Shown here: positions 1-5,836 of the stretch, one piece after another
How the letters are laid out: each line of letters starts with the position of its first letter
How positions within the stretch are numbered: position 1 is the stretch's first letter
DNA from: Rhodospirillales bacterium
Lineage (GTDB): Bacteria; Pseudomonadota; Alphaproteobacteria; Acetobacterales; Acetobacteraceae
NCBI GenBank assembly: GCA_025352915.1
Contig: JANXSA010000010.1
Location: 1-7,014, forward strand
Direction of reading: 5' to 3'
Length of the DNA: 7,014 nucleotides
Position numbers and translations under genes: made by a program
The notes under the pieces: generated by a model
Database searches by the model: none
The model's input: only the letters and a program-made list of their open reading frames with translations
What the model was told of the DNA's origin: nothing

Positions 1-1639
1 CCCGCCGCCGCTCCATCTCCCCCTCCGGCAACAGCACATCCACCTTGTGCGTGTTGAGATCGATCCGAATCCGATCCCCCGTCCGCAACAAAGCCAACCC
101 GCCCCCCACCGCCGCCTCCGGCGAAACATTCAGGATCGACGGCGAGCCCGAAGTCCCGCTCTGCCGCCCATCCCCCATCGTCGGCAGCGCATTGATCCCC
201 TCCTTCAACATCCGCGCCGGCGGCTGCATGTTCACCACCTCGGCACTGCCGGGATACCCCACCGGCCCGCAATTGCGGATGATCAGGATCGACTGCTCCT
301 CGATCTCCAGCGCCGGATCATCCAGCCGGTCATGGTAATCCTCCGGCCCCTCAAACACGATCGCCCGCCCCTCAAACACATTCGGCCGCGAAGGATCGGA
401 CAGGAACCGCGAGCGAAATTCGCGGTCGATCACGCTGATCTTCATCACCGCGCTGTCGAAAATATTCCCCGACAGCACCACATACCCAGCCCGCTCCAGC
501 ATCGGCTTCCCATAGGACCGGATCACCTCCCGATCCCCATCCGGCACCGAAGCCAAGGTCTCCCCCAACGTCTTCCCGCTCACCGTCATCACATCCAGAT
601 GCAGCTTGCCCGCGCCGGCCAGCTCCTTCAGCACCGCCGGCACCCCGCCGCCGCGATGAAACATCTCCCCAAGAAACCGCCCCGCAGGCTGCAAATCCAC
701 CAGCAGAGGAATCTCCGGCCCCAGAAGCTGCCAATCATCCAGCGTGTGCTCCACCCCCATATGCCGCGCAATCGCCACCATATGGATCGGGCAATTGGAA
801 CTCGCCCCCAGCGCCGCCGCCGCCACCACCGCGTTCTCAAACGCCTTCTTGGTCATGATGTCCGACGGCCGCAAATTCTCCCGCACCATCTCCACCATCC
901 GCCGCCCGGTATAATACGCCATCTGCCCGCGCTCACGATAAGGTGCCGGAATCGTCGCACACCCCGGCAACGACATCCCCAACGCCTCGGCCAGCGAATT
1001 CATCGACGTCGCCGTGCCCATCGTGTTGCAATGCCCGACCGAAGGTGCGGACGAGCACACCATCTCCATGAACTCGTCGTAGTCGATTTTCCCCTCCGCA
1101 TGCAGCTTCCTCCCCTCCCACACGATCGTCCCCGACCCCGAGAGCCTGCCCTTCCACCACCCGTCCAGCATCGGCCCGCCCGACAGCACGATCGCCGGAA
1201 TATTCACCGTCGCCGCCCCCATCAAACAGGCCGGCGTCGTCTTGTCGCACCCCGTCGTCAGCACCACGCCATCAATCGGGTAGCCATGCAGCACCTCAAC
1301 CAGTGAAAGATACGCCAGGTTACGGTCCAGCGCCGCCGTCGGCCGCTTCAACGTCTCCTGGATCGGATGAATGGGAAACTCCAGCGGTATCCCCCCGGCA
1401 TCACGAATCCCGTCCTTGGTCCGCGCCGCCAGCGCAATGTGATGCCGGTTGCACGGCGCGATATCGCTGCCCGTCTGCGCAATCCCGATGATCGGGCGGC
1501 CGCTCTGCAACTCCTCGCGCGTCAGCCCGAAATTCAACTGCCGCTCCAGATACAGCGCCGTCATCGAGGGGTTGCCGGGATTGTCGAACCACCGCCGGCT
1601 GCGCAGACCCTTCGGTTCGCCAGATTCATCGTGAGCCAT
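1..1639 (-). CDS. Aldonate dehydratase, IlvD/Edd family, D-xylonate dehydratase-like (partial, 3' end missing)
   Basis: The 546 codons from the ATG at 1639 run off the left edge without a stop; the family is usually about 570-600 residues, so roughly 40 are missing. Members dehydrate sugar acids in the cytoplasm to 2-keto-3-deoxy acids. The N-terminus (RSRRWFDNPGNPSMTALYLE, residues 14-33) and DGWWKGRLSGSG (159-170) closely resemble Caulobacter XylD as I remember it. By alignment with L-arabinonate dehydratase, Cys63, Cys131 and Cys204 should bind the [2Fe-2S] cluster. Glu95 and Asp132 should be Mg ligands, Lys133 the carbamylated lysine, and Ser494 (GRQSGTSG) the catalytic base. GGAGG lies 7 nt before the ATG. 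Glycine codons are mostly GGG, unlike uvrC in this window. The exact substrate (D-xylonate, L-arabinonate or another aldonate) is not settled. The family call is firm; true IlvD (dihydroxyacid dehydratase) is less likely because the signature motifs follow the sugar-acid clade. Confidence 0.93.
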   Translation of the reverse strand, partial: MAHDESGEPKGLRSRRWFDNPGNPSMTALYLERQLNFGLTREELQSGRPIIGIAQTGSDIAPCNRHHIALAARTKDGIRDAGGIPLEFPIHPIQETLKRPTAALDRNLAYLSLVEVLHGYPIDGVVLTTGCDKTTPACLMGAATVNIPAIVLSGGPMLDGWWKGRLSGSGTIVWEGRKLHAEGKIDYDEFMEMVCSSAPSVGHCNTMGTATSMNSLAEALGMSLPGCATIPAPYRERGQMAYYTGRRMVEMVRENLRPSDIMTKKAFENAVVAAAALGASSNCPIHMVAIARHMGVEHTLDDWQLLGPEIPLLVDLQPAGRFLGEMFHRGGGVPAVLKELAGAGKLHLDVMTVSGKTLGETLASVPDGDREVIRSYGKPMLERAGYVVLSGNIFDSAVMKISVIDREFRSRFLSDPSRPNVFEGRAIVFEGPEDYHDRLDDPALEIEEQSILIIRNCGPVGYPGSAEVVNMQPPARMLKEGINALPTMGDGRQSGTSGSPSILNVSPEAAVGGGLALLRTGDRIRIDLNTHKVDVLLPEGEMERRR

Positions 1640-1670
1640 CGGTCATCCTCCTGTGCCGCGTTTGCCGGAA

Positions 1671-1699
1671 AACTGGGCGCTGGCCGGGCGCAGTGTCAA
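1671..1699 (-). promoter_or_regulatory. Candidate sigma70-type promoter for the dehydratase gene
   Basis: On the minus strand there is a perfect TTGACA (1699-1694). At 17 bp spacing the -10 would be CCAGTT, with the neighbouring CAGTTT or AGTTTT one or two bases further on. All are poor -10 matches, so the call rests on the -35 and on its position about 30-60 nt before the start codon, upstream of the GGAGG ribosome site (1651-1647). It lies between repeat copy A and the gene, so the dehydratase can be transcribed independently of the debranching gene upstream. Confidence 0.35.
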
Positions 1700-1721
1700 C
1701 CAAGCCGGAAAGCAAGCGGCA

Positions 1722-1769
1722 GGAAGATTCTTCTTTTTGTGAACAAAAAGAAGCAAAAAAACTTTATCC
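1722..1769 (+). repeat. AT-rich palindromic repeat, copy A (left arm of inverted pair)
   Basis: A 48-bp unit containing a perfect 11-bp inverted repeat, CTTCTTTTTGT (1730-1740) and ACAAAAAGAAG (1743-1753), which can fold as a 10-bp stem with a TGAA loop. A GCAAAAAAACTTTATCC tail follows (1753-1769). It matches the reverse complement of copy B at 46 of 48 positions (mismatches at 1728 and 1765). The hairpin lacks a following T-tract on either strand, so it is not a canonical intrinsic terminator. It lies upstream of the dehydratase promoter candidate. Confidence 0.88.
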
Positions 1770-1848
1770 GATTCGACGAGGTGAACGGATCGGCACCGGG
1801 TCCAAGGCGCGAGTTCAGCATTCAACCCGCGATGACGCCCTTGCTTAT

Positions 1849-1896
1849 GGATGAAGTTTTTTTGCTTCTTTTTGTTCACAAAAAGAAGACTCTTCC
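1849..1896 (-). repeat. AT-rich palindromic repeat, copy B (right arm of inverted pair)
   Basis: Reverse-complement partner of copy A, 79 bp away, with the same 11-bp palindrome (1865-1875 and 1878-1888). Together the two arms could form a 48-bp stem around a 79-nt loop in a transcript crossing both. On the minus strand its tail reads CTTCATCCATAAG, and the ATCCATAAG part recurs in copy C. The stop codon of the debranching gene (1878-1876) overlaps the centre of the palindrome. Confidence 0.88.
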
Positions 1897-4005
1897 CACC
1901 ACGACCGCCGCCTTGTCGCCGCGCAGGACCTCCACCTCAGTGTCCTGACCGACACGACGAAAATGCAGGTCGAAGGATTGCTCGCCAACACGCAGCCCGC
2001 GCAGCGTGAGGGCGGGCAGCCAGTCCGGCAAATGCGGATCGACATGCAGCAGCCCGGCGGCGGCGTCCGGCTGCAACCCAAGCAGCGCCTGCAGGAACGA
2101 AAACGCGCTGCCGGCCGCCCAGGCCTGCGGCACGTTGGCGCCCAGGCACTGCACCGGGAAATCGGTGCCGTGGCGCGAGATACCGGCGAACAGCTCGGGG
2201 ACCTGGTTCATCGAAAAATACGCTGCCGCGTCGCCGATGCCGCGCGCAATCCGCGCCGCTTCGGCGTGAAAGCCATACCGCGCCAGCCCCTGCGCGATCA
2301 GCCCGTTATCGTGCGGCCAGACCGAGCCGTTGTGGTAGCTGATCGGGTTATAGGCCGGATGCTTCGCCGACAGGGTGCGCACGCCCCAGCCGGTGAACAT
2401 GTCCGGCGCCATCAGCCGGTCGGCCACACGCCGCGCCCGGTCGGGCCGCACGATGCCGGTCCACAGGCAATGCCCGACATTGCTGGCCACCGAGCGCACC
2501 TGGCGCTTCTGGCCGTCGAGCGCAAAGGCATAGAACCCGTCATCCTCGTTCCAGAACGCCTCGTTGAACCGGTTGTAGAGCAACCCCGCGCGCGCGGTCA
2601 GCTCGGCGGCACGATCGCAGCGCCCCAGGGCTGCAAAAACCTCGGCCATGCCAACCAGTGCGGCATAGGCATAGCCCTGCATCTCGCACAGCGCCTTGGG
2701 GTTGCTGACCATCGAGCCGTCCGGATACAGCACGGCATCCTGCGCATCTTTCCAGCCCTGGTTCTCATAGCCACGCTCGCCGCGCGCGCCGTATTCCTGA
2801 AACCCGTCGCCGTCCCGGTCGCCATACCGGTCGAGCCAGCCAAGACAGGCCTCGGCGGTCGCCAGGTGACGGTCAAGCAGCGCCCGGTCCCCGGTCCACC
2901 GCCAGGCCTGATGCAACAACATCAGATACAGCGGCGTCGCGTCCGCAGTGCCGTAATACGGCGTGTGCGGGATCAGGTTGAAATGCGCCAGCTCACCCAC
3001 GCGCAACTCGTGCAGGATCTTGCCCGGCTCGGCATCGCGCCAGGGATCGAAGCCGGTCGCCTGCCGCGCCCCCAGCACCGCCAGCGTGCCGCGCGCCAAC
3101 GACGCACTCAGCGGCAGCGCCTGCAACGAGGTGATCAGCGTATCGCGCCCGAACAGGCACAGGAACCACGGCAACCCCGCCGCCGGCACCAGCGTGTCGT
3201 CCACCGCGATGCGCAGCCCGCCGAGGTCGTCGCGCGCCTGGATGAACGGCCGCGCCTGGTCCGGGTTGGCGATCTCAACCTTCGTCACCTCCCTGCGCCA
3301 CGCCGCAAGATCGCGCGCCGGGCGGGAATCGCCGGCATCGACCAGACAGTCATGCGGCGCCGCATGGCGCTCCGTGCCCGCTTCGAGGTCGTAGTTCAGG
3401 CAGGCATGCCAGGTTCCGCCCGGCGGCAGCACGATGTCGAAACTGAGCCGCCCATTGGCAAACGCCGCCGCCGTGTCGGCCCGCGCCCGCAATGCCAACC
3501 CGCGGTGGAAGTCCGCGTTGTCATAGGTCGTGCGCAGCGTCTGATGCGCGGCCGACCACTCGGACTGCACCCGCCCCAGCCGGCTGGTGGAACCCGACTT
3601 CACCTCGAACAGGTCGGCAAAATCGCTGCGCAGCGCAAGCTCCAGCGTGAAGCGAACCGGAACCTGGGCGTAGCTGGTGATGTCGATGTCGTCATGCACC
3701 CCGCCATCGATCCAGCGGCTGAGCACCAGCCCGAGGCTGCGCGGCGCAATCGTCCCCTCGCGCCCGGAAATCTCGGTGTTGGTCAGGAAGGCGCGCGCCG
3801 CGTAATGGGCCAGATCGCCGCTGTTGAGCAGCTCCCAGGTTGCGCCGTTGGCGTAGAGCGCCCAGGCGCTGATCAGGCGGGTGTCGCGGAAGATCAGGCC
3901 GCCGGTGGCGTTGCCGGCGACGCTGCCGTCGGGGGCGGAGGACCAGACGGTCTGGCCGGCATGGACGCGCAGCTGGGGTGGGCCGACGGTGATTTGAAGC
4001 GCCAT
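1876..4005 (-). CDS. Glycogen-debranching-type glycosidase (amylo-alpha-1,6-glucosidase family)
   Basis: This 709-residue protein has a bacterial debranching-enzyme N-terminal domain (about residues 8-215; GLIFRDTRLISAWAL at 36-50). A six-hairpin (alpha/alpha)6 glycosidase domain follows (about 255-645). Conserved blocks are FGRDTLITSLQAL (285-297), KILHELRVGELAHF (329-342), IPHTPYYGTADATPLYL (345-361), YENQGWKDAQDA (413-424), YHNGSVWPHDNGL (557-569) and PELFAG (603-608). The acidic residues around 420 and 565 and Glu604 are plausible catalytic or substrate-binding groups, by family analogy. No signal peptide is seen, so it is probably cytoplasmic and acts on alpha-glucan branch points, though bacterial members of this family are poorly characterised biochemically. 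The ATG at 4005 is preferred: GAGGGAG lies 5 nt upstream, and the frame upstream to 4179 lacks family sequence. The last six residues (GRVFFL) come from repeat copy B. The dehydratase follows on the same strand after 236 nt, probably as a separate unit. Confidence 0.92.
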   Translation of the reverse strand: MALQITVGPPQLRVHAGQTVWSSAPDGSVAGNATGGLIFRDTRLISAWALYANGATWELLNSGDLAHYAARAFLTNTEISGREGTIAPRSLGLVLSRWIDGGVHDDIDITSYAQVPVRFTLELALRSDFADLFEVKSGSTSRLGRVQSEWSAAHQTLRTTYDNADFHRGLALRARADTAAAFANGRLSFDIVLPPGGTWHACLNYDLEAGTERHAAPHDCLVDAGDSRPARDLAAWRREVTKVEIANPDQARPFIQARDDLGGLRIAVDDTLVPAAGLPWFLCLFGRDTLITSLQALPLSASLARGTLAVLGARQATGFDPWRDAEPGKILHELRVGELAHFNLIPHTPYYGTADATPLYLMLLHQAWRWTGDRALLDRHLATAEACLGWLDRYGDRDGDGFQEYGARGERGYENQGWKDAQDAVLYPDGSMVSNPKALCEMQGYAYAALVGMAEVFAALGRCDRAAELTARAGLLYNRFNEAFWNEDDGFYAFALDGQKRQVRSVASNVGHCLWTGIVRPDRARRVADRLMAPDMFTGWGVRTLSAKHPAYNPISYHNGSVWPHDNGLIAQGLARYGFHAEAARIARGIGDAAAYFSMNQVPELFAGISRHGTDFPVQCLGANVPQAWAAGSAFSFLQALLGLQPDAAAGLLHVDPHLPDWLPALTLRGLRVGEQSFDLHFRRVGQDTEVEVLRGDKAAVVVGRVFFL

Positions 4006-4061
4006 GCGTACTCCCTCAGTGCCCGTGCAGGGGCGCAGAACTATGCCTGCGCGCGGAAGGC

Positions 4062-4085
4062 GGGGCCAGAGGGGGGGCCAGAGGG
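4062..4085. repeat. Tandem duplication of a G-rich 12-mer
   Basis: GGGGCCAGAGGG occurs twice head to tail (4062-4073 and 4074-4085), followed by further Gs. It lies in the presumed 5' leader of the debranching gene, where the transcript would be C-rich. A slippage-prone short repeat is the simplest reading; no function is evident. Confidence 0.75.
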
Positions 4086-4098
4086 GGGAGAGCGCATG

Positions 4099-4227
4099 GA
4101 CCCCCGCACGCATGGTGCGTTTGAGCGGGGGTCGCTGTGCGAGGTCGATGCCTCGTGCCCGGCACGGATGGCCGGGCAATGTCGTGGACTATTTGGACTG
4201 GTTGCCGATGCCACGGCGGTCGGCAAC
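4099..4227 (-). promoter_or_regulatory. Cluster of four strong hairpins in the presumed leader of the debranching gene
   Basis: Four inverted repeats follow one another. First is GTTGCCGA/TCGGCAAC (4201-4208 with 4220-4227). Second is TGCCCGGC/GCCGGGCA (4156-4163 with 4171-4178). Third is CGAGG/CCTCG (4140-4144 with 4151-4155). Fourth is GACCCCCGC/GCGGGGGTC (4099-4107 with 4125-4133), enclosing an inner ACGCA/TGCGT stem. All stems are perfect Watson-Crick. If transcription starts near 4279 on the minus strand, all four lie in the 5' leader about 95-220 nt before the ATG at 4005. None is followed by a T-run, so they are not obvious intrinsic terminators. I do not recognise a known riboswitch. 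The 463-nt spacer 4006-4468 holds no convincing protein gene. Confidence 0.5.
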
Positions 4228-4285
4228 TACGAATTGGCCCGGTGGGGTCATGCGTGTCGTGCACCTCCCTGCAAGTGGAAATCAA

Positions 4286-4314
4286 ACGCTACCTTGTTGG
4301 GGTGGAAAAGTCAA
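4286..4314 (-). promoter_or_regulatory. Candidate promoter for the debranching gene
   Basis: On the minus strand, TTGACT (4314-4309) is followed 17 bp later by TAGCGT (4291-4286). The -35 matches the sigma70 consensus at 5 of 6 positions; the -10 is weaker (TA...T). Predicted transcription start is near 4279, giving a leader of about 275 nt before the ATG at 4005. A small inverted repeat sits immediately upstream (4325-4339). Confidence 0.45.
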
Positions 4315-4324
4315 GAAAATACAG

Positions 4325-4339
4325 GTGTCGCCCTGACAC
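4325..4339. promoter_or_regulatory. Small inverted repeat, possible operator
   Basis: GTGTC-GCCCT-GACAC is a perfect 5-bp inverted repeat with a 5-nt centre, ending about 10 bp upstream of the -35 box of the minus-strand promoter candidate. It could be a regulator site, but a 5-bp dyad is weak evidence on its own. Confidence 0.25.
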
Positions 4340-4349
4340 GCCGCCAAAC

Positions 4350-4428
4350 GGATAAAAGTTATTTGGGTCTTTTTTTCGAAAAAAAACAGGCGCTTCTTTT
4401 TGAAAAAAGCAGCAAAAATCTTTTATCC
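4350..4428. repeat. AT-rich palindromic repeat, copy C (two diverged head-to-head units)
   Basis: The ends are a perfect 9-bp inverted repeat, GGATAAAAG (4350-4358) and CTTTTATCC (4420-4428). Inside are two hairpins: a T7-CG-A7 palindrome (4370-4385) and GCTTCTTTTTGAAAAAAGC (4392-4410, one mismatch). The right half resembles copies A and B: hairpin, GCAAAAA tract, then CTTTTATCC, followed by ATAAG as in B. The left half is the same kind of unit on the minus strand. The element ends about 40 nt before the SDR start codon, and its AT content contrasts sharply with its surroundings. Confidence 0.8.
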
Positions 4429-4468
4429 ATAAGTATGCCGACCAGCGGTGATGCGGTATGAGGGGCGG

Positions 4469-5254
4469 ATGATCGCTCCTTCGATTCCTCGTGTGGCGCT
4501 GGTGACCGGCGGTGCGGTGCGGCTGGGGCGGGCGATTGCGCTGGCGCTGGCGGGGCAGGGTTTTGCCGTGGCGGTGCATTGCCACAGCCGGCGCGCCGAG
4601 GCTGAGACGACCGCCGCCGAGATCCGCGCGCTGGGCGTGCCGGCCGCGGTGCTCGTCGCCGACCTGACGCGCGAAAGCGAAACGCACGGGCTGGTCGCGG
4701 CAGCCACGGCGGCGCTGGGACCGGTCGGGGTGCTGGTGAACAACGCCTCGACCTTCGAGCGCGACGAGTGGGACGACGCCACCCGCGAATCCTGGGACCT
4801 GCACATGGAACCCAACCTGCGCGCGCCCTTCGTCCTGGCGCAGGATTTCGCCCGCGCCTTGCCGCCCTTGGTCAATGGGGCCGAAGCCGAGGGCGTGGTG
4901 CTGAACATGCTGGACATGCGGGTCTGGTCGCTGACGCCGCATTTCGTCAGCTACACCGTCTCCAAGGCCGGCCTCTGGGCGCTGACCCAGTCCCTGGCCC
5001 TGGCCCTGGCACCACGGGTGCGGGTGCTCGGCATCGGCCCCGGCCCGGCGCTGCCGAATGCGCGCCAGAGCCAGGCGCAGTTCGACCGCCAAGCCGCCTC
5101 CACCCCGCTGCGCCGTGGCACCACTCCGGAGGAAGTGGCGCAGGCGGCGTTGATGCTGCTGGCCCTGCCTTCGGTCACCGGCCAGATGCTGGCGCTGGAT
5201 GGCGGACAGCACCTGCAATGGGCGCCCAGCACCGGGCGGGAGCCGGAGGAATGA
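4469..5254 (+). CDS. SDR-family pteridine reductase / FolM-like dihydropterin reductase
   Basis: A 261-residue short-chain dehydrogenase/reductase of normal length, presumably cytosolic and NADPH-dependent. The cofactor motif is TGGAVRLG (13-20), the TGxxxRxG form of pteridine reductases, rather than the classical TGxxxGxG. VHCHSRRAEAE (36-46) parallels the NADPH 2'-phosphate-binding segment of Leishmania PTR1, and NNAS is at 91-94. Asp149, Tyr162 and Lys166 reproduce the PTR1 catalytic Asp-Tyr-Lys set, with Asp replacing the classical Ser and the same 13-residue Asp-to-Tyr spacing. It overlaps folB by 4 nt, which fits a role in pterin or folate metabolism: reduction of dihydromonapterin, as for E. 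coli FolM, or of dihydrofolate. The ATG at 4469 is chosen because GAGG lies 5 nt upstream. GTG 4448 and ATG 4451 are in frame but would add non-conserved residues. The true substrate is inferred; a general SDR remains possible. Confidence 0.87.
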   Translation: MIAPSIPRVALVTGGAVRLGRAIALALAGQGFAVAVHCHSRRAEAETTAAEIRALGVPAAVLVADLTRESETHGLVAAATAALGPVGVLVNNASTFERDEWDDATRESWDLHMEPNLRAPFVLAQDFARALPPLVNGAEAEGVVLNMLDMRVWSLTPHFVSYTVSKAGLWALTQSLALALAPRVRVLGIGPGPALPNARQSQAQFDRQAASTPLRRGTTPEEVAQAALMLLALPSVTGQMLALDGGQHLQWAPSTGREPEE

Positions 5255-5634
5255 CCGGGTATGCGGATGCCGCGTCCGGCACCCGGCACGTCTTCCTGCG
5301 CAACATGGTGCTGGCGGCGCGCATCGGCGTGCATGCCCATGAACAGGGCGCGCCACAGCGGGTGCGGCTGAACCTGGACCTTGCGGTCGACGACCCCGGC
5401 GGGATCGGCCCGGATGAGCTTTCACGGGTGGTCGATTACCAGCACCTGGCGGCAACCGTGCGCGCCATCGTCGCCGCCGGGCATGTGCGGCTGGTGGAGA
5501 CGCTGGCGGAACGGATCGCAACCGCCTGTCTTGATGACAAACGCGTGAAGAAGCTGCGTGTAACCGTCGAAAAACTCGACGTCTTCAGCGACACCGAGAG
5601 CGCCGGCGTGGCGATTGAGCGGATACGCGACTGA
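5251..5634 (+). CDS. folB: Dihydroneopterin aldolase
   Basis: A 127-residue protein of the FolB family. It cleaves 7,8-dihydroneopterin to 6-hydroxymethyl-7,8-dihydropterin and glycolaldehyde in folate synthesis, and many members also epimerise dihydroneopterin to dihydromonapterin. Visible markers are VFLRNMVLAARIGVHAHEQG (14-33) with Glu31 in the position of the active-site Glu22, and VVDYQHLA (60-67) with Tyr63. LVETLAERIA (81-90) contains substrate-binding Glu83. VEKLD (106-110) has Lys108 as the likely catalytic lysine. The start ATG overlaps the SDR stop as ATGA, so the two are probably translationally coupled. GGAGG is only 1 nt from this ATG, which is unusually close. The next in-frame ATG (Met19) would cut into the conserved first strand, so 5251 is kept. 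Products of this enzyme are plausible substrates for the neighbouring reductase. Confidence 0.94.
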   Translation: MTGYADAASGTRHVFLRNMVLAARIGVHAHEQGAPQRVRLNLDLAVDDPGGIGPDELSRVVDYQHLAATVRAIVAAGHVRLVETLAERIATACLDDKRVKKLRVTVEKLDVFSDTESAGVAIERIRD

Positions 5635-5680
5635 GTTTGTCCACCTCCGGCATGGTTCGGCAGGAGTTACAGCGCTGTGT

Positions 5681-5800
5681 GGGCATTTCCTCAGTGCATA
5701 ACAGTAATTTCATGATTGAAATCAACGATATCAATGGTTTGCCTAGTCTGCTCGGTTTTTAGGCATTTCGATGGAGCCGCTGATTCCTCAGCATTTGCAT
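5681..5800. other. AT-rich intergenic segment between folB and uvrC
   Basis: The spacer 5635-5911 has no credible gene. Its middle is markedly AT-rich (21 G+C in the 60 bases 5701-5760, 35%) within a GC-rich window. It contains the dyad TGATT-GA-AATCA (5713-5724), a GATATC palindrome (5727-5732), and short direct repeats: GGCATTTC at 5682 and 5762, TTCCTCAG at 5687 and 5784. A 10-bp palindrome ACAGCGCTGT (5669-5678) lies just upstream. This is probably the promoter or control region of uvrC, or a protein-binding locus; no clear -35/-10 pair was found. Confidence 0.5.
5729..5741 (+). promoter_or_regulatory. IHF-binding consensus match
   Basis: TATCAATGGTTTG fits the IHF consensus WATCAANNNNTTR at every defined position and lies in the AT-rich part of the spacer. 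The consensus is degenerate, so chance matches occur; the AT-rich setting and nearby DnaA boxes raise its plausibility somewhat. Confidence 0.4.
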
Positions 5801-5827
5801 ACCCGGCGATGGGGTTTGCCCACAATG

Positions 5828-5836
5828 TTATCCACA
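5828..5836 (+). promoter_or_regulatory. DnaA box (perfect TTATCCACA)
   Basis: TTATCCACA is the strongest DnaA-box form. A weaker inverted box follows on the minus strand at 5850-5842 (TCATCCACC, 7 of 9), and another minus-strand near-match lies at 5701-5693 (TTATGCACT, 8 of 9 to TTATNCACA). The perfect box is 76 nt upstream of the uvrC start, so it could be a DnaA-controlled promoter element or a DnaA-titration site. Confidence 0.55.

Noticed and set aside
47..1306. A 419-codon open frame on the plus strand opposite the dehydratase.
   Set aside because: It encodes Arg/His/Pro-rich low-complexity sequence, typical of the antisense of a GC-rich gene; the minus strand carries clear family motifs throughout.
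1730..1753. Repeat hairpins read as intrinsic terminators.
   Set aside because: The stems are A/T-rich and no T-tract follows them on either strand; a repeat element is the better description, although some effect on transcript ends is not excluded.
4006..4179. An upstream extension of the debranching enzyme, starting at 4179.
   Set aside because: The added residues are Arg/Pro-rich and unlike the family N-terminus, and the ATG at 4005 has a well-placed Shine-Dalgarno.
1963..4461. An 832-codon plus-strand open frame opposite the debranching enzyme.
   Set aside because: It is Arg/Gln-rich without recognisable domains and mirrors the real gene; it also runs across the divergent spacer and repeat copy C.
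4289..5521. A 410-codon minus-strand frame opposite the SDR and folB.
   Set aside because: Its tail is translation of the AT-rich repeat and its body is antisense to two well-supported genes.
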